From the NCBI GenBank assembly GCA_000818095.1, contig CP009417.1, forward strand, positions 248,001 to 312,000: 64,000 nt of DNA, in the 5' to 3' direction. The notes under the pieces are model-generated. The model was not told the origin of the DNA. It did no database searches and saw nothing but the letters and a program-made list of their open reading frames with translations. Source of the stretch: Jeotgalibacillus malaysiensis. Its GTDB lineage: Bacteria; Bacillota; Bacilli; Bacillales; Jeotgalibacillaceae. Within the stretch, counting starts at the first letter, position 1. The number at the start of each line of letters is the position of its first letter. A program made the position numbers and the translations under genes. This document shows positions 1-7,391 of the stretch, in pieces.

Positions 1-87
1 GCGAATGTTGTGTATACAGTCGTTGCATTTGTCGCTGTGATTCCAATTGTAACCATTGCCTTGATTATGGGCATTGCAAGCGTCTAA
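1..87 (+). CDS. C-terminal end of a membrane protein (5' end outside window)
   Basis: An open frame runs from the first base to a TAA at 85-87 and gives 28 residues, almost all hydrophobic (Val, Ile, Ala), ending in GIASV. This is a transmembrane helix at the end of a protein that starts before the window. The next gene follows 24 bp later on the same strand and is also a small membrane protein, so the two are probably co-transcribed. The family cannot be told from this fragment. Confidence 0.6.
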   Translation, partial: ANVVYTVVAFVAVIPIVTIALIMGIASV

Positions 88-111
88 AACAGAAAAGAGA
101 GGATGATGAAG

Positions 112-441
112 ATGGAAAAAAGTTTTAAACGGGTCTCCCGATTCGGTAAAATCCTGGGTGTCCTCATGATGGTTTCAGGAGTATTGTCTGCACTATCCGG
201 AATTATGACGATTGTCGGAGCGATTCCTGGTGCTATCACCGTCTGGTTGGGCTACTTGATTTTTCAATCCGGAAAAGAAGCGGATGAATATCTAACGCAT
301 CAGACCGAAGAACATAAAGAAAAAATCATTGTGAGCTTCTCGAAATATCTCTATATTTCAGGAATCATGTTGGTAGTCAGTTTGGCACTATTGATTCCAG
401 CGATTCTATTTATGGGATTACTCGGAGCGTTTGCGGTATAA
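112..441 (+). CDS. small membrane protein, DUF5362-like
   Basis: A 109-residue protein with a charged N-terminus, two closely spaced hydrophobic helices (about residues 12-50, with a GAIPG turn), a charged cytosolic loop and a third hydrophobic segment at the C-terminus. The layout resembles DUF5362 membrane proteins of Bacillota; that assignment is from memory of the family pattern. I prefer the ATG at 112 because the GAGAGG at 97-102 is 9 bases upstream; the ATGs at 103 and 106 are too close to it. A terminator directly follows. Confidence 0.65.
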   Translation: MEKSFKRVSRFGKILGVLMMVSGVLSALSGIMTIVGAIPGAITVWLGYLIFQSGKEADEYLTHQTEEHKEKIIVSFSKYLYISGIMLVVSLALLIPAILFMGLLGAFAV

Positions 442-444
442 GAA

Positions 445-470
445 AAGAGCCTTTAAGGGGCTCTTTTTTC
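445..470. terminator. bidirectional terminator between convergent genes
   Basis: Stem AAGAGCC/GGCTCTT followed by six T on the plus strand and preceded by A residues that serve the minus strand. It sits between the stop of the plus-strand gene ending at 441 and the stop of the minus-strand gene at 471. Confidence 0.75.
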
Positions 471-917
471 TTATACAAATAAATCGAAAATCTGAAAGAT
501 ACTATAAATCCACACTGCAAACAAGAATGGGGAAAGTATCAAGTAAGACTTGAGAATACTGGCGTACCGCTCCATCAATGCTGATTCATCAAGCTCTGTT
601 TGATTTAAAAGTGGCTTTACAATAAAAGGAATGCTTTTAACGATATCATCCTCGCTGTTTTCCCCGTTCTCATACATCAGGTTTTCTGCTATTCTCGCAG
701 ACCGCTTGACTTTGATTCCAGGTGAACAAAATAAGACAACCGCTCCAGGCAATAAAACCATCATCAATAGTTCATTCTCTCCTCGTGATGCCCAGCCAGA
801 AGCAAACCCTATCAGCAAACCACTTATCACAGCCAACCATAGACCGGTCAACATGAAGTTCCCTAATAGACTTCCCCAAAACATGATTTTCTGATAACTT
901 TCTTTTTCTTTACTCAT
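471..917 (-). CDS. hypothetical four-helix membrane protein
   Basis: A 148-residue protein I do not recognise. It has two hydrophobic segments in the first 65 residues, a third segment containing VVLFCSPG, a charged region (about 75-110) and a C-terminal helix rich in Phe, Ile and Trp. The start at 917 (MSKEKESY) is chosen because a GGGGA lies about 8 bases upstream; an upstream in-frame ATG at 932 has no spacing for it. It converges on the preceding gene and shares its terminator. Confidence 0.6.
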   Translation of the reverse strand: MSKEKESYQKIMFWGSLLGNFMLTGLWLAVISGLLIGFASGWASRGENELLMMVLLPGAVVLFCSPGIKVKRSARIAENLMYENGENSEDDIVKSIPFIVKPLLNQTELDESALMERYASILKSYLILSPFLFAVWIYSIFQIFDLFV

Positions 918-972
918 TCTGTTCATCCCCATTTCTCATCGAAATAATAGATGAGCCCTTAAAGGGCTCTTT

Positions 973-1146
973 TTAATAGTCTTTTGGACGTTGAATCGGG
1001 TCAATGATTCGAATCTGTCCGAATCCGCCACCATAATCTTTCATGATGTAACGATTATGAACATCTTGCATCTCTTCCAGTTCTTTTACGTCCTCTAAAG
1101 AACGCTCATCTTCGACCACGACATCGGCTTGTTTCTTCCAGAACAT
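973..1146 (-). CDS. small acidic hypothetical protein (57 aa)
   Basis: A 57-residue frame starting MFWKKQADVVV and ending RPKDY. It has an excellent AGGAGG 8 bases before the ATG at 1146, and a hairpin (GAGCCC/GGGCTC, 953-969) directly after the stop. The middle is a short acidic helix. No family is recognised. The good ribosome binding site and the tight fit between the hairpin and the neighbouring promoter region make it likely to be real. Confidence 0.6.
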   Translation of the reverse strand: MFWKKQADVVVEDERSLEDVKELEEMQDVHNRYIMKDYGGGFGQIRIIDPIQRPKDY

Positions 1147-1374
1147 GCACATCGCCTCCTGATTTCAATAAATACTTACGTCTTATCATATTCTCTTCCC
1201 CTCTTCTTTACGCCTTCCATAGACCCCATCAGACATTGATACGACAGCGTTTCAAAGGAATATTTAAGCAAGCATAATAGTAGGATAATCTTGTATTTAC
1301 AAAACTGTTGTGCACCTTCGCACAAACAAAAAGGAGAATGTGTATCGATAAGTGAATAAAGTGTGACAAATCTA

Positions 1375-1404
1375 TTGACTATTGTCAAAATTTATTGTAT
1401 GCTT
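1375..1404 (+). promoter_or_regulatory. palindromic operator-promoter upstream of nadV
   Basis: TTGACTATTGTCAA (1375-1388) provides a -35 box TTGACT, followed by an 18-bp spacer and the -10 box TATGCT at 1399-1404. The near-perfect palindrome covers the -35 box and part of the spacer, so a protein bound there would block polymerase. The same palindrome occurs at other promoters in the window. The rest of the 325-bp gap (1147-1472) contains no credible gene; a TAGGATAAT at about 1280 may be another promoter element. Confidence 0.75.
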
Positions 1405-1472
1405 TACTTGTTAAGAATTACACAAACTATTTACCCTACCGGGGTGACTACTTTAAAAGGAGATGTTCCCAC

Positions 1473-2984
1473 ATGAACACACAGACAACTATCAACCAAT
1501 ATCCAGCTAACACACTTCCACTCTTGCTTTGCGACTACTACAAATTATCGCACCGTGCCCAGTATCCAAAAGGTACAGAAGTCGTCTACTCGACTTGGAC
1601 ACCACGTAAGAGCTTGATGCCTGGTATTAACGGAGCGGTCGCATTTGGCTTCCAATCGTTCATCCAAGAGACACTTGTTGAGTATTTCAACCGTGAGTTC
1701 TTCCAACGTGATATCAATGAGATTACTGCGGAATACACACGTATTGTCAAACACACACTCTTTGTTGAAAATGTAGATGTTTCTCACTTAGAAGCACTTC
1801 ACAAATTGGGTTACTTGCCGATTCGTATGAAGGCTGTACCTGAAGGAACGCTTGTACCACTCAACACACCGATGTTGACACTTGAAAACACGAAGCCTGA
1901 ATTCTTCTGGTTGACGAACTTCTTAGAGACGATGATGTCTTCTGAACTTTGGCAGTCATCGACTTCTGCGACGATTTCACGTGATTACAAACGTATCCTC
2001 ACAAAATTTGCGATGGAAACAAACGGCAATGCTGACCACGTTCCGTTCCAGGCTCATGACTTCTCATTCCGTGGAATGGTTGGTATCGATGGAGCAACAA
2101 AGTCAGGTGCCGCTCACTTAACATCATTCGTTGGAACAGACACGATTCCGGCTATCTCATTCCTCGAACGCCACTACGGTGCGAACGTTGAAAAGGAATT
2201 GGTCGGTACTTCTATCCCGGCTACTGAGCACTCAGTTATGTGTGCACATGGTCATGATGAGCGTGAATCATTCCGTAAACTCATTCAAGAAATCTACCCT
2301 GCCGGTTTCGTTTCAATCGTATCGGACACATGGGATTTCTGGAATGTAATCGAAAACGTTATTCCTTCGCTGAAAGAAGAAATTCTGGCTCGTGATGGAA
2401 AAGTCGTTATTCGTCCGGATTCTGGTAACCCGGTTAAAATCATCGTTGGCGATGAAAACGGTGCGACAGAACTCGAACGTAAAGGACTCGTGGAAGCTCT
2501 CTGGGATATCTTTGGTGGAGAGGTCAACGAATTAGGTTACAAAGTTCTTGACCCACACATTGGAGCTATCTATGGTGACTCCATTACTCGTGAACGTGCA
2601 GAACAAATTCTTCAAGGATTGAAAGATAAAGGCTTTGCCGCTTCAAACATTGTGTTCGGTGTAGGTTCCTTTTCTTTCCAATTCACAACACGAGATTCTC
2701 TAGGATTCGCAATGAAAGCCACATGGACACTCCGTTCAGACGGCGAATTCATGATTTTCAAAGCTCCTAAAACGGATGCTTCGAAGAATTCACAACGTGG
2801 ACGTGTTGTCGTATTTGAAGAAGATGGCGAAATCAAATTCCGTGATGGCTTAACGCTTGAAACGGAAGCTGAATTTGTACAAACAGTTACACCACTCTTC
2901 CAAACTATCTTTGAAGATGGTCAGGTTCAAAACTTGACTACACTCAATGAAGTTCGTGAACGTGTAACAGCTTCACTTGCTTAA
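1473..2984 (+). CDS. nadV: nicotinamide phosphoribosyltransferase homologue (NadV/NAMPT; possibly Namat)
   Basis: A 503-residue protein of the usual NAMPT length. NAMPT joins nicotinamide to the PRPP ribose to make NMN. Visible family motifs are DYYKLSH near residue 20 (the conserved N-terminal Tyr), HDFSFRG near 200, GTDT near 221 (the nicotinamide-contacting Asp), TEHS near 252 (the phosphorylated His) and RPDSGNP near 314 (phosphate binding). The start at 1473 has AAAAGGAGA 9 bases upstream; the open frame extends to 1395 without a ribosome site. The PRPP-synthetase homologue follows 81 bp downstream. In phages such pairs rebuild NAD+ destroyed by host defences; in one version (NARP1) the NAMPT homologue uses ADP-ribose pyrophosphate and makes NAD+ directly. 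I cannot tell from sequence alone which substrate this enzyme uses. Confidence 0.93.
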   Translation: MNTQTTINQYPANTLPLLLCDYYKLSHRAQYPKGTEVVYSTWTPRKSLMPGINGAVAFGFQSFIQETLVEYFNREFFQRDINEITAEYTRIVKHTLFVENVDVSHLEALHKLGYLPIRMKAVPEGTLVPLNTPMLTLENTKPEFFWLTNFLETMMSSELWQSSTSATISRDYKRILTKFAMETNGNADHVPFQAHDFSFRGMVGIDGATKSGAAHLTSFVGTDTIPAISFLERHYGANVEKELVGTSIPATEHSVMCAHGHDERESFRKLIQEIYPAGFVSIVSDTWDFWNVIENVIPSLKEEILARDGKVVIRPDSGNPVKIIVGDENGATELERKGLVEALWDIFGGEVNELGYKVLDPHIGAIYGDSITRERAEQILQGLKDKGFAASNIVFGVGSFSFQFTTRDSLGFAMKATWTLRSDGEFMIFKAPKTDASKNSQRGRVVVFEEDGEIKFRDGLTLETEAEFVQTVTPLFQTIFEDGQVQNLTTLNEVRERVTASLA

Positions 2985-2992
2985 TCAAGAAT

Positions 2993-3022
2993 AACCCTGC
3001 CGTAAAAAGCGGGGTTTTCTTT
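2993..3022 (+). terminator. terminator or attenuator between nadV and prs
   Basis: AACCCTGC pairs with GCGGGGTT around an eight-base loop and is followed by a T-rich run. It stands 8 bp after the nadV stop and about 40 bp before the prs start. No strong promoter is visible after it, so prs probably depends on read-through, and the hairpin would set the ratio of the two proteins. Confidence 0.75.
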
Positions 3023-3065
3023 CTACTATAGGACAAAACAAACATTCAAAAAGGAGAGTGACGAC

Positions 3066-3893
3066 ATGCTCGTACTCAATGGACAACAACTTAATCTGGT
3101 TACCTTCCCAAATGGAGAAACAAAACTTGATGGACATCAAATCAAGGAACTCGCAAAAGAAGAGAACGTCATTACCATGCGTTTTGAATCTGATGCCGAT
3201 TTCATCCACCTTCTTTTCTTGAAGAACCACCTCGATGATATTCTTCGTGTCAAATCGACGAAGCTCATTCTTCCGTATATCCCGTACTCACGTATGGACA
3301 GAACAGAAGGAACCGGTGTGTTCACTTTAAAGAGTGTGGCAAAGCTCATTAACAGCTTAGACTTTAAATCAGTCGAAGTATTTGAAGCCCATTCGGAAGT
3401 ATCGCTTGCTCTTATCGACCGTGTTCAAGCTCACATGATGACCTCAATCGGAATGATTGATAACGTCAAAGAAGCCATTGGATTTGATGAGTCAAAAGAC
3501 TTCATCTTCTACCCGGACGCAGGTGCAGAGAAGCGTTACCAGAGTTCTACCAAAGGAAAACACCTCTTCGGAATCAAACATCGTGATTTTGAAACAGGTC
3601 AAATCAAGTCCCTTGAAATTGCAGGACAGGTAACAGATAAAGATGTATTTGATAAGGTATTGATTGTCGATGACCTTTCTTCTTATGGCGGAACCTTCCA
3701 CTTCGGTGCACAGGCTCTTAAAGAGAAGTTTGGCTTCAAAGAAATCTACCTCGTAGTAGGTCATGCTGAAAACAACATTGTGAAAGGCAAGATTCCAACT
3801 GAGGGGCTTATTCAGAAAGTCTTCACAACAGACAGTATTTACACGGAAGATAACGACATCGTTCAGGTGTATCCGTATTTCTTCCCGGAGTAA
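3066..3893 (+). CDS. prs: ribose-phosphate pyrophosphokinase homologue (Prs; possibly ADPR-PP synthetase, Adps)
   Basis: A 275-residue PRPP-synthetase-family protein, shorter than the usual 310-320. Seen: FPNGE (residues 14-18, ATP site), IPYSRMDR (72-79, matching the family YxRQDR), DAGAEKRY (151-158) and VDDLSSYGGT (201-210) at the ribose-phosphate loop, where typical Prs has a DDxxxTAGT or TGGT form. Usual reaction: ATP plus ribose 5-phosphate gives PRPP and AMP, supplying the NAMPT homologue next door. The altered loop and short length fit either a divergent phage Prs or an enzyme that pyrophosphorylates ADP-ribose, as in the NARP1 pathway; this is an inference. The ATG at 3066 has AAAGGAGA 8 bases upstream. 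Confidence 0.88.
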   Translation: MLVLNGQQLNLVTFPNGETKLDGHQIKELAKEENVITMRFESDADFIHLLFLKNHLDDILRVKSTKLILPYIPYSRMDRTEGTGVFTLKSVAKLINSLDFKSVEVFEAHSEVSLALIDRVQAHMMTSIGMIDNVKEAIGFDESKDFIFYPDAGAEKRYQSSTKGKHLFGIKHRDFETGQIKSLEIAGQVTDKDVFDKVLIVDDLSSYGGTFHFGAQALKEKFGFKEIYLVVGHAENNIVKGKIPTEGLIQKVFTTDSIYTEDNDIVQVYPYFFPE

Positions 3894-3897
3894 CAAA

Positions 3898-3925
3898 AAA
3901 GACCAGTCAATGACTGGTCTTTTTC
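3898..3925. terminator. bidirectional terminator after prs
   Basis: GACCAGTCA (3901-3909) pairs with TGACTGGTC (3911-3919), with A residues before and T residues after. It separates the plus-strand prs from the convergent minus-strand zinc-ribbon gene. Confidence 0.8.
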
Positions 3926-4333
3926 TTATTGATTCAGTTGGATGACCTGTTGTAACAGTTCTTCCAATTCCGTTTCATTTACTTCTTTCTTCATTAAGAA
4001 TACATCGAGCAACTCAACTTCTTCATTCTGAAACTCTTTTTTGTGGATAAAGAACTTGCGGAGTAGCCCTAGAATAATTTGTTGTGTGACAACATCATCC
4101 GGAACCTCATTCCCCTCATAACTGATTCGTGTCGCTCCATATGCAAACTCTTCGACTAAACCGCATGCATGACAAATATCACACGACTCACTCATCACAT
4201 TGGCAACAGAATCCGAATACTCGTTCTTGATTTTCGCTCCGCAAGAGGGACATCTCTCCCCTAATTCCATCGTCTGATGTTCATTTTCTAAATACATAAG
4301 CATCACCTGGTGCAACTCATTTAAATGATTCAT
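3926..4333 (-). CDS. zinc-ribbon paralogue 1
   Basis: A 135-residue protein, one of five related proteins encoded between 3.9 and 7.3 kb. It has a four-cysteine ribbon, CPSCGAK then about 24 residues then CDICHACGL, which should bind one zinc ion, followed by an aromatic strand (YGATRISYEG) and a helical C-terminus. The start at 4333 has GAGGAGAG about 8 bases upstream. The preceding gene ends 14 bp away, so the two are in one transcript. Function unknown. Confidence 0.7.
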   Translation of the reverse strand: MNHLNELHQVMLMYLENEHQTMELGERCPSCGAKIKNEYSDSVANVMSESCDICHACGLVEEFAYGATRISYEGNEVPDDVVTQQIILGLLRKFFIHKKEFQNEEVELLDVFLMKKEVNETELEELLQQVIQLNQ

Positions 4334-4347
4334 TTTTAACTCTCCTC

Positions 4348-4884
4348 TCAAATCGATAGCCCGTTGAACCAGACATCCTCCAGGTTCTTAACCGACCAAT
4401 CCTCAATCATATCCTCTGATACCGTTGACTTGATAACGATATAACCCTCGTGTCCGTCTCCGTAAATACAGCGTGTGTATCTACCGGTATAGCCTCCTTG
4501 AATGAGAAGAATTTCCTCTTCATCATCTTCAAGAGCGGCTTCTAAATAGTCCAGGAGGTTCTCCAGAGCCTCTGTGTCGTCTTCATCAACCACGTAGACC
4601 CCGTAGCCTAAATCGCCAACATAGCCGTCCTCAGAAGGTTTTAAGCCGTGTTCCTGAATCGAATCCAAATGTTCCGGGTTTGACACATGGATGAACGTAA
4701 AACTTCCTTCCTCTTCCTTTGAAATAAAATCCACCTCGTGGGTTTTTGCCAGCTCTTCCAATTCTTCCTTCGAATATTCTTTTTCATCAGAAAGAATTAA
4801 ATGGTGAAAAAGAAAATCCTCCGGGTCAAACATAACTTCAGGATTACCACCTGTTGCTTCAATTTCATACATTTTCGTTTTCAT
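4348..4884 (-). CDS. acidic protein with possible ADP-ribosyltransferase-like fold
   Basis: A 178-residue, very acidic protein. The central region reads FIHVSN, then IQEHGLKP, then GDLGYGVYVV, and later HEGYIVIK. The order His-x-Ser, 'I..GL.P', Gly-x-Gly-x-Tyr, and a C-terminal Glu before a strand is the order of the H-Y-E catalytic elements in PARP and tRNA 2'-phosphotransferase-like folds. Compare the definite PARP at 38895-40166, with FHGSR, IMQSGLKI, GSGIYFAS and DEYIVY. This is pattern similarity only; no catalytic activity is shown. It is co-oriented with the zinc-ribbon genes on both sides and is preceded by the TGCATAGGAT-type motif at 4941-4951. Confidence 0.6.
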   Translation of the reverse strand: MKTKMYEIEATGGNPEVMFDPEDFLFHHLILSDEKEYSKEELEELAKTHEVDFISKEEEGSFTFIHVSNPEHLDSIQEHGLKPSEDGYVGDLGYGVYVVDEDDTEALENLLDYLEAALEDDEEEILLIQGGYTGRYTRCIYGDGHEGYIVIKSTVSEDMIEDWSVKNLEDVWFNGLSI

Positions 4885-4940
4885 CGTAAACGCTCCTTTT
4901 TAATAGATGATGCTCCATACCTTTGATTTGATACTCTTTC

Positions 4941-4951
4941 ATCCTATGCAT
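4941..4951 (-). promoter_or_regulatory. ATGCATAGGAT motif upstream of the ART-like gene
   Basis: On the minus strand this reads ATGCATAGGAT followed by GAAAG, about 57 bp before the ATG at 4884. Near-identical copies precede genes at 10.6, 11.8 and 18.6 kb. TAGGAT is a possible -10 box. A second shared element, GATGCTCCAT on the plus strand, lies at about 4908 and again at about 11758, between motif and start codon in both cases. Confidence 0.45.
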
Positions 4952-4979
4952 CAGAACGGTCATCCATCAAAGAATAGAA

Positions 4980-5004
4980 AAAGACCCCGAATATCGAGGT
5001 CTTC
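4980..5004 (-). terminator. terminator of the 5005-7326 gene run
   Basis: On the minus strand AGACCTCGA pairs with TCGGGGTCT and is followed by a T-run. It lies directly after the stop codon of the gene at 5005-5616. Confidence 0.75.
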
Positions 5005-5616
5005 TTATTGAAGATGATTCTCTGAATAGAAATGTTGTTGTAGCTCTTTTAACTTCTTCGTTGTTTCATCCGTCTGGCTTTCCTTGCCTGATAAGATACT
5101 TCGATACAATCGAATGACATCAATCTGATGACGCTTGACCTTTGTCATATAATCGATATCGGAAAACTTTCCAAATGGGATAAACCAAGAAAACCCTTCT
5201 AATTCCGCTCTGTAGTCCCCTCTGATTTCACAAAAACTACAATCTAAACCACATGCATGACACGTTCGTTGGTACTTCCAATCGTCAACGTGAGAAGCAG
5301 TCGTTTTGCTGTTTCCACAAATGGTACAGTTCTCACCATCATTGAAAAGGAGGTTCTCTCGTGCACGTTTAACCAAATAGTCTGTTTCTCTCACCATATA
5401 CTCCAAATCATGAATATCGATGTCATTTAAATGGACTCCGTATTGTAATTCTAAAACGGTCATGACTTGATAAGGAGTCACCTCAACATCGTAATATTTC
5501 GGACTCAACAGAATATTGTCTATCATTTTCTCGATATCGAAATAACTAATGTTATCGAGTAAACAATCGATGTATTCCTCAAAGTCTTCGAATTCTTCAT
5601 ATCCTACTTCATTCAT
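5005..5616 (-). CDS. zinc-ribbon paralogue 2
   Basis: A 203-residue protein with an acidic N-terminus (EEFEDFEEYID) and a zinc ribbon CTICGN then about 18 residues then CHACGLDCSFC. The ribbon is followed by an aromatic strand (LEGFSWFIPFG) and a helical C-terminus, as in its paralogues. The ATG at 5616 has GAGGAG 8 bases upstream; a GTG at 5625 overlaps that site and is unlikely. It begins 12 bp after the previous gene ends, so it is in the same operon. Confidence 0.7.
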   Translation of the reverse strand: MNEVGYEEFEDFEEYIDCLLDNISYFDIEKMIDNILLSPKYYDVEVTPYQVMTVLELQYGVHLNDIDIHDLEYMVRETDYLVKRARENLLFNDGENCTICGNSKTTASHVDDWKYQRTCHACGLDCSFCEIRGDYRAELEGFSWFIPFGKFSDIDYMTKVKRHQIDVIRLYRSILSGKESQTDETTKKLKELQQHFYSENHLQ

Positions 5617-5628
5617 GTTGTCCACTCC

Positions 5629-6246
5629 TCATCGCCATGCCTCAATCCATTCTTCAATTGAATCATGTAAATCCTCGTTACGTTTAAGCTCTTCCTTTTT
5701 TTTCTCCTTACGCTCGAAAGCGACCTTTAGACGTTCTGCCTGTTCGACTAGTGTTTCGCTTTGATTGCTTAATTCGATAGGAAATGCCTGCAATTCCTCT
5801 TTCAAGGTTTTTAACTTCTTCTCTGCCTCCGTAGAATCTCCTCCATTAAAGACGTCTTGATAGATGGAAAACACTGCTTTTTGATTTTCCGTCATCTTGA
5901 TAAGCAGGTCTAAATCTGTTTCAGCTTGTTTCTTACTCACCTTCCACACCATCTCGTCGAGTACAACATGATAGGTCTCGTTCGTAGAGTGACTTTCAAG
6001 TCCACAGGCATGACAGACAAGCCCTTTTCGTTTCCCTTCAATTTGCGTCAGATTGTTCTTACATGCTGGACAACTACTATTCTTTGCTCCTATGAACAAT
6101 TGACCAAATGAATGGGGTTCTTCCTTCATGAGTGTTTTCATGACTTTCATCATCGCATCGTCTTTCGGCAAGTACGTATCAAACATGTCGTCCGTCATAT
6201 ATTCTTTACTGAATAGCTCTAAGTCCTTTAACAAATCTGGATGCAT
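5629..6246 (-). CDS. zinc-ribbon paralogue 3
   Basis: A 205-residue member of the same family. The ribbon is CPACKNN then CHACGLESHS, followed by the shared aromatic strand (VVLDEMVWKV) and then a long charged coiled-coil-like tail rich in Lys and Glu. The ATG at 6246 has AAGGAG 8 bases upstream. The gene lies between two paralogues with 12-15 bp gaps. Function unknown; the coiled coil suggests oligomerisation or partner binding. Confidence 0.7.
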   Translation of the reverse strand: MHPDLLKDLELFSKEYMTDDMFDTYLPKDDAMMKVMKTLMKEEPHSFGQLFIGAKNSSCPACKNNLTQIEGKRKGLVCHACGLESHSTNETYHVVLDEMVWKVSKKQAETDLDLLIKMTENQKAVFSIYQDVFNGGDSTEAEKKLKTLKEELQAFPIELSNQSETLVEQAERLKVAFERKEKKKEELKRNEDLHDSIEEWIEAWR

Positions 6247-6261
6247 CGTATCCACTCCTTT

Positions 6262-6723
6262 TTAGATGTGTGCCAGAAGTTTTTCTGACCGCTTTTGCAA
6301 TAGTGAAACATAGCTCTTTTCTTCTTCAGATAAAGCAACTCCCTTGAAGACCTTTCCAAGAATACCGGAAACAATTCGTGTTTCCTTTTCCCGCTCTTTG
6401 AAGGAATCATCCTCCATTTTTTCTGTGTACGAGTAGTACCAGCCCATATTCTCGATGGTAATCGTCGTATGCCCATAAAGATATTCTTTGTGATAACCAC
6501 AACTATGACACGTTTCGTGTTGCTCCTCTGCAAACTCACCATAACGTTCTTTTTCAATCCCATTTACATTTCCACAAACTCCACAGCGTTGCTGGTTGTT
6601 CGAGTCATAAACGAGTCCCATTGTTCTCAATGATTTCTCGTTCTCCATCTTTTCAAACAGCATTTCCGTCAATGGTGATATCTGCTTGTTCCAAATTTCT
6701 TCCCAGTCTTTCTCCTCATTCAT
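6262..6723 (-). CDS. zinc-ribbon paralogue 4
   Basis: A 153-residue member of the family. The ribbon is CGVCGN then about 20 residues then CHSCGYHKEY, followed by the aromatic strand (TITIENMGWYYSYTEK) and the helical tail. The ATG at 6723 has AAAAGGAGA upstream. It is 117 bp downstream of paralogue 5; that gap holds a terminator-like hairpin at 6804-6833, so paralogue 5 may be partly uncoupled from the genes below. Confidence 0.7.
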   Translation of the reverse strand: MNEEKDWEEIWNKQISPLTEMLFEKMENEKSLRTMGLVYDSNNQQRCGVCGNVNGIEKERYGEFAEEQHETCHSCGYHKEYLYGHTTITIENMGWYYSYTEKMEDDSFKEREKETRIVSGILGKVFKGVALSEEEKSYVSLLQKRSEKLLAHI

Positions 6724-6803
6724 ATCAATCTTCTCCTTTTAAAATAAATGGTGTTAAAAACACAACTGCATTGTCTTGATAGAATATGATATGCAAATTC
6801 TCA

Positions 6804-6833
6804 AAGAAAAAAAAGAAGAGAATGCCTCTTCTT
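6804..6833 (-). terminator. terminator after zinc-ribbon paralogue 5
   Basis: On the minus strand AAGAAGAG pairs with CTCTTCTT and runs into eight or more T. It stands between two zinc-ribbon paralogues, so it either ends the first transcript or lowers expression of the downstream genes. Confidence 0.7.
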
Positions 6834-6840
6834 TTCTTAC

Positions 6841-7326
6841 TTACGAACCCTTGGAATGATATTCGACCAACAGCTCTCCAAGAATTTTCGTATTTTCATC
6901 TACATTTACGCCTTGAAGCAATTCATTGTACAAGGCAAAGACTTGTTTCTGTTGTTCCCCTACTTTCTGTACAAGGGTTTCATCCAGCAACTCGTCTCGG
7001 TTTAGGTGCCATCGAAAATCATCAAGCGTCATGGTGTAACTATAGTCGTTCCAATTGAAATCAGCATACGCACCGCAAACGGTACATCCGTTATTCCATG
7101 ACAATTCATCTGGATGAGAAAGGAAAGATGGATTATTTGCGTTGCAAACCTTGCACACTTTCTCATTATCTTGGACATACAGATACTGATTCATGAAACG
7201 TTCACGAGTCGCCTTCGCTTCCTTTTCTTCCGGTGTTTCTTCTTTAGAAGAGTATTCAGCAGACAAGTCGTCCCATAGCGACCTGTCTAAAAAATCCAAA
7301 TCAATCAGTTCTAATTCGTTTTTCAT
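6841..7326 (-). CDS. zinc-ribbon paralogue 5
   Basis: A 161-residue member of the family with an acidic N-terminus, the ribbon CKVCNAN then about 18 residues then CTVCGAYADF, the aromatic strand (TMTLDDFRWHL) and a helical tail. Start chosen at 7326 because GGAGGAG lies about 10 bases upstream; the frame could begin at 7371, but that would overlap the -10 box. It is first in the run and is read from the operator-promoter at 7363-7391. Confidence 0.7.
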   Translation of the reverse strand: MKNELELIDLDFLDRSLWDDLSAEYSSKEETPEEKEAKATRERFMNQYLYVQDNEKVCKVCNANNPSFLSHPDELSWNNGCTVCGAYADFNWNDYSYTMTLDDFRWHLNRDELLDETLVQKVGEQQKQVFALYNELLQGVNVDENTKILGELLVEYHSKGS

Positions 7327-7362
7327 GCCATCACACTCCTCCATTCGGACTTTCTTTCCTTT

Positions 7363-7391
7363 ATCATACATTTTTTATTGACTATTGTCAA
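7363..7391 (-). promoter_or_regulatory. palindromic operator-promoter of the zinc-ribbon genes
   Basis: On the minus strand: TTGACA, 17-bp spacer, TATGAT, close to the sigma-A consensus. The -35 box is half of the palindrome TTGACAATAGTCAA (7378-7391). The site lies inside the last codons of the upstream hydrolase gene, so the two genes overlap regulation and coding. Confidence 0.85.

Noticed and set aside
1176-1388. 70-residue minus-strand frame upstream of nadV
   Set aside because: No ribosome binding site and it covers the nadV promoter; composition looks random.
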